This document shows, one piece after another, positions 1 through 4,203 of a stretch of 5,270 bases of DNA. A program made the translations under genes and the position numbers. Within the stretch, counting starts at the first letter, position 1; the number at the start of each line of letters is the position of its first letter. This DNA comes from a bacterium (GTDB lineage: Bacteria > UBA9089 > CG2-30-40-21 > SBAY01). Below the pieces are notes generated by a model. It searched no databases. It saw only the letters and a list, made by a program, of their open reading frames with translations, and was not told the DNA's origin. The DNA lies in the NCBI GenBank assembly GCA_030018635.1, contig JASEHU010000169.1, forward strand, positions 1 to 5,270. Reading direction: 5' to 3'.

Positions 1-18
1 AAATACTAAAACTTCATA

Positions 19-60
19 ATTCTACATTCTACATTCAATATTCTACATTCAATATATCCT
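19..60. repeat. Heptad tandem array 1 (ATTCTAC / ATTCAAT)
   Basis: Heptads starting at 19, 26, 33, 40 and 47 read ATTCTAC or ATTCAAT without a phase break, followed by a degenerate sixth (54-60). The period is exactly 7 bp. No open frame of interest crosses it and nothing coding is visible in bases 1-170. It is the first of several arrays in this window that share the period but not the sequence. Confidence 0.85.
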
Positions 61-65
61 AATAG

Positions 66-126
66 AGGTTAAGAGATAGGAGATAAAATCCAGCAATTCT
101 AATCTCTAACTTCTAACTTCTTTTAT
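66..126. repeat. Heptad array 2, imperfect inverted arrangement
   Basis: The right part holds CTAATCT (99-105) and two copies of CTAACTT (106-119) in register. The left part holds AGGTTAA, GAGATAG and GAGATAA (66-86), which is roughly the reverse complement of the right part with small indels. Together they could form an imperfect stem with a loop near 87-98. The same CTAACTT-type heptad recurs in the carD leader and, as AACTTCT, in the aroE-dapA gap. Confidence 0.6.
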
Positions 127-170
127 CATAAGTAGATACGAAGGAAATGAAAAATACCTTAAATTTTCTT

Positions 171-199
171 TTGACTTTTGAGGTTAAGTATGGTATAAT
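171..199 (+). promoter_or_regulatory. Sigma-70-type promoter for carD, extended -10
   Basis: The -35 box TTGACT (171-176) and the perfect -10 box TATAAT (194-199) are separated by 17 bp. A TG at 191-192, one base before the -10 box, makes this an extended -10 element. The predicted start is near 206, which gives carD a leader of about 75 nt. The match is good enough to predict strong constitutive vegetative transcription. The start point itself is inferred. Confidence 0.85.
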
Positions 200-213
200 A
201 TTATTAAGTTGAA

Positions 214-266
214 CTAATCTAACTTTATAATCTAACTTCTGACATCTGTGCCCTGACATCTAAATT
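214..266 (+). repeat. Heptad array 3 in the carD leader
   Basis: Five consecutive heptads from 232 to 266 all begin with CT: CTAACTT, CTGACAT, CTGTGCC, CTGACAT and CTAAATT. An additional CTAACTT at 219-225 is one base out of register. The array lies downstream of the predicted transcription start and ends four bases before the carD ribosome site GGGAG (271-275), so it should be part of the mRNA leader. Confidence 0.75.
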
Positions 267-281
267 AAAAGGGAGAAAGAA

Positions 282-761
282 ATGTTTGATGTAGGCGATA
301 AGATTGTTTACCCTTTACATGGAGCAGGAACAATAGAAGCAATTGAAGAACATGAGGTACTTGGAAAAGGACAAACCTATTATATTTTAAAATTATTGAT
401 GGATAGAATGCGGGTGATGGTTCCTGCTTCATCGGTAGAGAGGATAAAATTAAGAGGGGTTATTCAAAGAAACGAGGTATCAAAGGTAATAGATGTTTTA
501 AGAAACGAAGTTATAACAGAGGATTATTCCTCTGATTGGAGGGTAAGACATGCAAATAATTTAGACAAAATGAAAAGTGGCTGTATTTATAAAGTAGCTG
601 AAGTAGCTAAAAATCTTTCTTTACGCCATAAAATACGAGGTTTATCATCTATAGAAAAAAAACTTTTTGATAATGCATTTTCAATGATTGTTAGTGAGTT
701 ATCTTTTGCCGAGGAGACACCTGTTCAAGAAGTAATAACTATGATTGAAGAAATATTATAA
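282..761 (+). CDS. carD: CarD/CdnL-family RNA polymerase-binding transcription regulator
   Basis: This 159-residue protein has the size and layout of CarD/CdnL proteins. The N-terminal Tudor-like domain (about residues 1-58) begins with the family signature FDVGDKIVYPLHGAGTI and contains YYILKL and a VMVPASS segment. It is followed by an alpha-helical domain with DWRVRHANN (Trp86), the region that in characterised homologues contacts the upstream edge of the promoter bubble. By family knowledge it binds the RNA polymerase beta subunit and stabilises open complexes at many promoters, including rRNA promoters; it is not a sequence-specific repressor. The ATG is preceded by GGGAG (271-275) at suitable distance. 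It has its own extended -10 promoter and an intrinsic terminator, so it can be a single-gene transcript. The next gene, a PIN/TRAM protein, is a frequent neighbour in Clostridia-like genomes. Family assignment is firm; the physiological role is inferred. Confidence 0.95.
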   Translation: MFDVGDKIVYPLHGAGTIEAIEEHEVLGKGQTYYILKLLMDRMRVMVPASSVERIKLRGVIQRNEVSKVIDVLRNEVITEDYSSDWRVRHANNLDKMKSGCIYKVAEVAKNLSLRHKIRGLSSIEKKLFDNAFSMIVSELSFAEETPVQEVITMIEEIL

Positions 762-826
762 ATTTGTAAGTTACCTTAATAAAATGTAATCTATTATATT
801 AATATTTATTAAGAAAAGATTTTATG

Positions 827-865
827 GGCATAGAGGAAAAATTATACTTCTTCTGTGCCTTTTTT
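827..865 (+). terminator. Rho-independent terminator after carD
   Basis: A 12-bp stem pairs 827-838 (GGCATAGAGGAA) with 848-859 (TTCTTCTGTGCC), counting two G-U pairs in RNA. The loop is 9 nt and six T follow directly (860-865). It lies 66 bp after the carD stop and before the PIN/TRAM gene. The downstream gene therefore needs read-through or a promoter I could not identify. Confidence 0.85.
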
Positions 866-867
866 AT

Positions 868-937
868 AGTGAATAGTAATAAGTGAAAAGTGAATAGTAA
901 TAAGTGAAAAGTTGTTAGTTCTTCACTTTTCACTTAT
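868..937. repeat. Heptad array 4: ten heptads including a 21-bp tandem duplication
   Basis: Ten heptads run in register. The first three (868-888, beginning AGTGAATAGTAATA) are repeated exactly at 889-909, giving a higher-order unit of 3 x 7 bp. AGTTGTT, AGTTCTT and two heptads of the complementary type (CACTTTT, CACTTAT) follow, so the array inverts its own sequence. No reading frame uses it. Confidence 0.9.
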
Positions 938-955
938 TTCATATCAAAGGAGGTG
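899..955 (+). promoter_or_regulatory. Leader hairpin next to a strong Shine-Dalgarno site
   Basis: Bases 899-912 (AATAAGTGAAAAGT) pair perfectly with 925-938 over 14 bp with a 12-nt loop. Seven bases later comes AAAGGAGGTG (946-955), an almost full-length anti-SD match placed 8-10 nt before the ATG at 964. There is no T run after the hairpin, so it is not a canonical terminator. A role in mRNA stability or in keeping the ribosome site open is possible but is inference. Confidence 0.55.
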
Positions 956-963
956 AAAAAATA

Positions 964-1977
964 ATGAAATATGTATCGAACATAAGGATTTTCGGTAGGG
1001 TTCTCTTTGTGCTTTTTTCAACAGCAGCAGGATATTTTATAGGTTCTCTGGATAATCAATATTTAATTGGAACCTTAGCCGGCTCAGGGTTTGGGGTTAT
1101 AATTATCTTGTTAGAGATAGGCTTGCTTCGGACTCAAGGAGTAAATGTGGTTATTGCTTCCATAGGGTTAATGATTGGATTAATAATAGCCAGTTTATTG
1201 CCTATACACTATTTGTTTATGTCGTCAGAATTCCTCTTATCTTATTTATATTTTTGTTTATGTCTAACCTTTGGTTACTTAGGAATGGTTATTGCCATAA
1301 ATAAAAAAGAAGATATATTAGGCATGTTTACCTTTGGAAAACCTCAAGTAAGGGAAGGTAAACAAGAGGAAATTATCTTTAAGGACAAGCTCTTAGATAC
1401 CAGTGTAATTATCGATGGTAGGATTGCGGATATATGTGAGGCAGGTTTTATAGAAGGGACTCTGGTTATACCCCGGTTTGTCTTAAAGGAGTTGCAAAAG
1501 ATTGCCGACTCTTCTGATGGGTTAAAAAGAAACCGTGGCAGAAGAGGGTTGGATGTTCTTAATAAAATCCAAAAGATGATTGATATTCCGGTTAAAATCG
1601 ACGAAACCGATTTTCCTGAGATTAAAGAAGTAGATGCTAAATTAGTTAAGTTAGGGAAGGTGCAGGGGGCAAAGGTATTTACTAATGACTTTAATCTAAA
1701 TAAGGTAGCTGAATTAGAAGGGGTTAAAGTATTAAATATAAATGAATTGTCTGAGGCATTAAAACCTGTAGTTCTACCCGGGGAAGAGATGAATGTCCAT
1801 ATTATCAAAGAAGGTAAAGAATTTACTCAAGGGGTTGGTTACTTAGATGATGGGACAATGGTTGTAGTTGATAATGGACAGGATTTTATAGGACAGAAGG
1901 TTAAGGTTAATGTAACTTCAGTTTTGCAAACAACTGCCGGTAGAATGATATTTGCTAAATTGGATGAGTCGAGATAG
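964..1977 (+). CDS. yacL: YacL-like integral membrane protein with PIN and TRAM domains
   Basis: The protein has 337 residues in three parts. Four hydrophobic segments occupy roughly residues 12-28, 35-55, 60-80 and 88-112. A PIN-type nuclease domain covers about 140-265, with the expected acidic residues in LDTSVIIDGR (Asp145), LKEL (Glu176), VDAKLVKL (Asp224) and TNDFNLNKVA (Asp242). A C-terminal TRAM domain, probably RNA-binding, spans about 271-335 (QGVGYLDDGTMVVVDNG). This is the architecture of Bacillus subtilis YacL and its relatives. The acidic set looks intact, so metal-dependent RNase activity at the inner face of the membrane is plausible, but substrates for this family are poorly known. 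The ATG is fixed by the near-perfect ribosome site at 946-955. In many Firmicutes the gene lies next to ispD/ispF or carD; here carD is present but ispD does not follow. Family assignment is firm; function is tentative. Confidence 0.93.
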   Translation: MKYVSNIRIFGRVLFVLFSTAAGYFIGSLDNQYLIGTLAGSGFGVIIILLEIGLLRTQGVNVVIASIGLMIGLIIASLLPIHYLFMSSEFLLSYLYFCLCLTFGYLGMVIAINKKEDILGMFTFGKPQVREGKQEEIIFKDKLLDTSVIIDGRIADICEAGFIEGTLVIPRFVLKELQKIADSSDGLKRNRGRRGLDVLNKIQKMIDIPVKIDETDFPEIKEVDAKLVKLGKVQGAKVFTNDFNLNKVAELEGVKVLNINELSEALKPVVLPGEEMNVHIIKEGKEFTQGVGYLDDGTMVVVDNGQDFIGQKVKVNVTSVLQTTAGRMIFAKLDESR

Positions 1978-1998
1978 GTGTCCCTAAAGAGAAATAAA

Positions 1999-2040
1999 AA
2001 AGGGGGAAATGAAGAATTTTATTTCTTTGTTTCCCCCTTT
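1999..2040 (+). terminator. Rho-independent terminator after the PIN/TRAM gene
   Basis: AAAGGGGGAAA (1999-2009) pairs with TTTCCCCCTTT (2030-2040). The stem continues inward to 2016/2023 with two G-U pairs, giving about 18 bp around a 6-nt loop. It begins 21 bp after the stop codon. The T tail is short (three T, shared with the stem), and the A run on the left side would give the opposite strand a T run, so it may act in both directions. Confidence 0.75.
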
Positions 2041-2041
2041 G

Positions 2042-2128
2042 ACAATTTTCGATTTTCGATTTTGGATTTTGGATTGAGGATATTAAAATTCCTCAATCCA
2101 AAATCGAAAATCGAAAATTGAAAATTGT
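2042..2128. repeat. 39-bp near-perfect inverted repeat made of heptads (array 5)
   Basis: The left arm 2042-2080 and right arm 2090-2128 are reverse complements at 37 of 39 positions, with a 9-base loop (2081-2089). Each arm is itself a heptad array: ATTTTCG twice, ATTTTGG twice and ATTGAGG on the left (2045-2079), and CCTCAAT, CCAAAAT, CGAAAAT (twice) and TGAAAAT on the right (2091-2125). It sits directly after the terminator and 71 bp before the -35 box of the tRNA promoter. No transposase or target-site duplication is evident. Confidence 0.9.
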
Positions 2129-2142
2129 AATTGTAACCTGAT

Positions 2143-2178
2143 AACTAATGGATTATCAACTATTAACTGAGGGATTAT
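2143..2178. repeat. Imperfect 14-bp direct repeat upstream of the tRNA promoter
   Basis: AACTAATGGATTAT (2143-2156) recurs as AACTGAGGGATTAT (2165-2178), matching at 12 of 14 positions with starts 22 bp apart. It ends 20 bp before the -35 box of the tRNA promoter. It could be a degenerate continuation of the heptad array or an upstream binding site; the sequence does not decide between these. Confidence 0.4.
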
Positions 2179-2198
2179 GTGGGATGAATATTTTTTTC

Positions 2199-2227
2199 TT
2201 GACAACTAAGGAATTAAGAATTATAAT
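2199..2227 (+). promoter_or_regulatory. Perfect-consensus sigma-70 promoter for tRNA-Asn
   Basis: TTGACA (2199-2204) and TATAAT (2222-2227) match consensus at all twelve positions with an optimal 17-bp spacer. A T run (2191-2197) lies just upstream of the -35 box. Predicted initiation near 2234 would leave only about four bases of 5' leader before the mature tRNA. The region between the -10 box and the start is all A/T. Confidence 0.92.
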
Positions 2228-2237
2228 AATATTATAT

Positions 2238-2312
2238 TCCTCGGTAGCTCAATGGTGGAGCGAGCGGCTGTTAACCGCTAGGTTGTAGGTTCGAGCCCTA
2301 CCCGAGGAGCCA
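2238..2312 (+). tRNA. tRNA-Asn (anticodon GUU), CCA encoded
   Basis: All arms fold. The acceptor stem is TCCTCGG (2238-2244) with CCGAGGA (2302-2308). The D stem is GCTC (2247-2250) with GAGC (2258-2261). The anticodon stem is AGCGG (2263-2267) with CCGCT (2275-2279) around loop CTGTTAA, giving anticodon GTT at 2270-2272. The T stem is GTAGG with CCTAC around the TTCGAGC loop (2290-2296). The discriminator is G2309 and CCA is encoded at 2310-2312. GUU reads both Asn codons. The gene stands alone with its own promoter, and I see no hairpin terminator just after it. Confidence 0.97.
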
Positions 2313-2392
2313 GTTAATACTATTCATTACAACAAACCTAATCGTGGTTGACAGTAGTGGATTTTATATATAGTTCAGAAAGAATGGGTCAG

Positions 2393-2417
2393 GGGGTCAA
2401 ACCCAAGGTTTGACCCC
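2393..2417. repeat. 11-bp perfect palindrome with 3-nt loop, REP-like
   Basis: GGGGTCAAACC (2393-2403) and GGTTTGACCCC (2407-2417) form a perfect 11-bp stem closed by CAA. Flanking GGGTCAGGG (2386-2394) and CCCTGCCC (2427-2434) allow an alternative outer pairing. The G+C content is clearly above the surrounding intergenic DNA. There is no T run, so it is not a canonical terminator. It resembles dispersed REP-type palindromes, but a single copy here cannot prove that. Confidence 0.6.
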
Positions 2418-2477
2418 ACAAGGTTTCCCTGCCCAAAATGCCTTATCATCATTAACCTCAAGATAAAGGTGATAAGT

Positions 2478-2498
2478 GGTATTTGGTATTCGGTAACT
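2478..2498. repeat. Short heptad array 6 (GGTATTT / GGTATTC / GGTAACT)
   Basis: Three in-register heptads beginning GGTA end one base before the stop codon of the minus-strand transporter gene. With only three units this could be chance. It is listed because it shares the 7-bp period of the larger arrays. Confidence 0.5.
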
Positions 2499-2499
2499 C

Positions 2500-3210
2500 T
2501 CATAGTCCTAAAAACTTGATTGCACCTCCGCAGAGAAAAATTGTCAAGCCAGCCAATGCATGAGAATATCTTTCAAGTTTGCGAAGTGGTAACATTGACA
2601 ATCCACATAATGAAACCCAAACTATGCTTAGCATAGTTCCAACAGTCGTCAATCCAAATATTGCTGTGACCATAACTATAGTTATCATATTACCCTTGGC
2701 TGCCGGATACATCACAAGAGGAATCAATGGTTCACATGGACCAAATACGAATATTATAAAAAGAATCCATGGGGTTAAACTGCCAAATTTTGAGATGTGA
2801 ACATGAGAATGGTCTTCAATATGCTTATGAGGGTGTAAATGTTCATCTCCACTTTCATGTAGATGAAAATGTTCATGGGGTCGGTTACGAATCGCTTGAT
2901 GTATTCCCCAAACGGAATATGCAAACCCAAATATAATAAGAAACCATGCGGCTAATTCACCCCGAAATGATTCAACCGCTTCCAATCTAAAAACAGCAAT
3001 TCCTATAGCAATGCCTATAAATCCTAAAACAACAGAGCTTAATACATGCCCAATTCCGCATAGAAGTGTAATCACCGCTGTTTTAATGTTACTCCATCGT
3101 CTTGCTTTAGATAGAACAATGAAGGGCAAATAATGGTCAGGGCCTAAAATAGTATGAACAAATCCTATAGTTGCAGCTGTTCCTGCTAAAATAATAAATT
3201 CATTTGACAT
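2500..3210 (-). CDS. Probable nickel/cobalt membrane transporter, UreH/RcnA-like
   Basis: This is a 236-residue, strongly hydrophobic protein with about six membrane segments (roughly 5-23, 44-75 as two, 86-106, 145-165, 176-203, 217-235). The first segment ends in HTILGPDHYLPF (His19, Asp25, His26), a His/Asp-His motif like those of NiCoT, UreH and RcnA transporters. GIGH (His55) and FGPCEPLIP (156-164) are further polar motifs within the membrane. A loop at about 112-138 has 11 His in 27 residues, typical of a metal-binding loop. Nickel or cobalt transport is therefore likely, but direction (uptake or efflux) and metal are not set by sequence, and databases may label such proteins TauE/SafE-like. 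The ATG has AAGGAG (minus strand, 3223-3218) seven bases upstream. It follows dapA by 37 bp and is probably co-transcribed with it. No urease, hydrogenase or metal regulator is in view. Confidence 0.75.
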   Translation of the reverse strand: MSNEFIILAGTAATIGFVHTILGPDHYLPFIVLSKARRWSNIKTAVITLLCGIGHVLSSVVLGFIGIAIGIAVFRLEAVESFRGELAAWFLIIFGFAYSVWGIHQAIRNRPHEHFHLHESGDEHLHPHKHIEDHSHVHISKFGSLTPWILFIIFVFGPCEPLIPLVMYPAAKGNMITIVMVTAIFGLTTVGTMLSIVWVSLCGLSMLPLRKLERYSHALAGLTIFLCGGAIKFLGL

Positions 3211-3247
3211 AGTTAGTCTCCTTAAAAAATGGTCGCTGTCCCTCTAA

Positions 3248-4120
3248 TCAAACTAATCCGTATGTATGTAAAACTTCCTGCACCTTCTCTCGATTTGTGT
3301 CTCTTAAAGGCACTAACGGCAATCGGACCTCAGGTAAAATCATACCCATCATCCCTAATGCCTCTTTGACCGGCACAGGATTTGTCTCGATAAACATTGC
3401 CTCGCATATTGGAAATATCTTGTAATGTAGTTTCTTTGCCTCCTCGAAATTTCCTTTGTTAAATTCCCTAACCAAATTGGCTACATCTTTTGGAATAATA
3501 TTGGCTACGACGGAAATAACCCCAACGCCGCCAATTGATAGTGTTGGCAGCAGGGTAAAATCATCTCCTGAGAGTAAAGCAAAATCATGGCGGCAAAGTT
3601 CAACGATTTTACTTTGTTGCCTTAAATCAGCCGATGCCTCTTTAATCCCGACAATATTATCAATCATGGCTAATCTGGCTACAGTTTCCGGAAGTAAGTT
3701 CACCCCGGTTCGACCTGGAACATTATAAGGAATTAGCGGAATATCCACTTCGTTGGCAATAGCGGCATAATGTGCATAAAGCCCTTCCTGAGTAGGTTTA
3801 TTGTAATAGGGTGTAACAGCCAGTATGGCGTCAGCACCTACCTTTTTAGCATGACGGGCTAACTCAACCGATTCGCGGGTACAATTTGAGCCTGCACCGG
3901 CAATTACCGGTATTCTTTTATTTACTGCCTCTACTACCCTCGTTACAACCTCTTTGTGTTCCTCATGCGAAAGGGTAGCCGATTCGCCTGTTGTCCCACA
4001 AGGCACTATGCCGTCAGTCCCTTCCTGAATATGGAACTCGACTAATTTTAATAGCCTCTCCTTATCCACCTGATCATTTTTAAATGGTGTAGCTAAAGCT
4101 ACGATTGAACCTTTAAACAT
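3248..4120 (-). CDS. dapA: 4-hydroxy-tetrahydrodipicolinate synthase (DapA)
   Basis: The 290-residue protein has the usual length and every active-site element of DapA. By family knowledge this cytoplasmic (beta/alpha)8-barrel, normally a tetramer, condenses pyruvate with L-aspartate semialdehyde in the first committed step of the diaminopimelate/lysine pathway. Visible motifs are GSIVALATPF at the start, CGTTGES (Thr43, Thr44), PYYNKPTQEG (Tyr106), YNVPGRTG (Tyr132, Arg137) and GIKEAS (Lys160, the Schiff-base lysine). All lie one residue below Escherichia coli numbering. The start is fixed by AAGGAGG (minus strand, 4137-4131), ten bases before the ATG. It lies 68 bp after aroE and 37 bp before the transporter on the same strand. 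Other barrel aldolases such as N-acetylneuraminate lyase are related, but GTTGES with YNVPGRTG and the full DapA residue set favour DapA. No lysine riboswitch is seen in the short upstream gap. Confidence 0.96.
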   Translation of the reverse strand: MFKGSIVALATPFKNDQVDKERLLKLVEFHIQEGTDGIVPCGTTGESATLSHEEHKEVVTRVVEAVNKRIPVIAGAGSNCTRESVELARHAKKVGADAILAVTPYYNKPTQEGLYAHYAAIANEVDIPLIPYNVPGRTGVNLLPETVARLAMIDNIVGIKEASADLRQQSKIVELCRHDFALLSGDDFTLLPTLSIGGVGVISVVANIIPKDVANLVREFNKGNFEEAKKLHYKIFPICEAMFIETNPVPVKEALGMMGMILPEVRLPLVPLRDTNREKVQEVLHTYGLV

Positions 4121-4137
4121 TTTATTGTAACCTCCTT

Positions 4138-4188
4138 GAAGTTAGAAGACTTCATCCTATGTTCTTTTTACTTCTAATTTCTAACTTC
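4138..4188. repeat. 10-bp inverted repeat flanking the aroE-dapA gap
   Basis: GAAGTTAGAA (4138-4147) and TTCTAACTTC (4179-4188) are perfect reverse complements 31 bp apart. An alternative one-mismatch pairing uses 4171-4181. On the minus strand the second arm ends directly against the dapA ribosome site AAGGAGG, and the first arm begins just after the aroE stop codon. There is no T run after the stem, so it is unlikely to be a terminator. Confidence 0.6.
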
Positions 4189-4203
4189 TTACTTCCTACT
4201 TTC
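4162..4203. repeat. Heptad array 7, extending into the 3' end of aroE
   Basis: Heptads at 4169, 4176, 4183, 4190 and 4197 read TACTTCT, AATTTCT, AACTTCT, TACTTCC and TACTTTC, preceded by a weaker TTCTTTT at 4162. They stay in register across the aroE stop codon (4189-4191). The last residues of AroE (Glu-Ser-Arg-Lys) are therefore encoded by repeat units. Confidence 0.75.

Larger units (their letters stand above)
2313..2499. other. Gene-free convergent junction between tRNA-Asn and the minus-strand operon
   Basis: No credible gene was found in these 187 bases. They hold a GC-rich palindrome (2393-2417), a weak AT-rich stem (CTTATC near 2442 with GATAAG at 2471-2476) and a small three-heptad array (2478-2498). 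No hairpin followed by a T run is visible on either strand, so the end of the leftward transcript is not clearly marked. Confidence 0.6.

Noticed and set aside
1..170. Possible CRISPR array, from short repeated units
   Set aside because: Units are 7 bp in direct tandem with no spacers of constant length, and there are no cas genes.
1344..1808. 154-codon open frame on the minus strand inside the PIN/TRAM gene
   Set aside because: It lies antisense within a well-supported gene, has no ribosome site and its Ser/Leu-rich translation shows no recognisable domain; it is a shadow frame.
2042..2128. Insertion sequence or MITE ends
   Set aside because: The arms are internally periodic heptads, no flanking target duplication is visible, and the period matches the other arrays in the window.
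2348..2374. TTGACA with TATAGT, promoter-like on the plus strand after the tRNA
   Set aside because: The spacer is 15 bp, the -10 box is imperfect, and no plus-strand gene or RNA follows.
2579..2800. 73-codon plus-strand open frame opposite the transporter
   Set aside because: It is entirely antisense to a conserved membrane protein gene and shows no independent coding signal.
3231..3247. GGTCGCTGTCCCT next to the dapA stop and GGTGTCCCT near 1977, as possible mobile-element end remnants
   Set aside because: The shared core is only about six bases, with no inverted partner or transposase, so chance is sufficient.
4121..4188. Lysine riboswitch or attenuator before dapA
   Set aside because: The gap is only 68 bp, too short for a lysine riboswitch, and the inverted repeat there lacks a T-run terminator.
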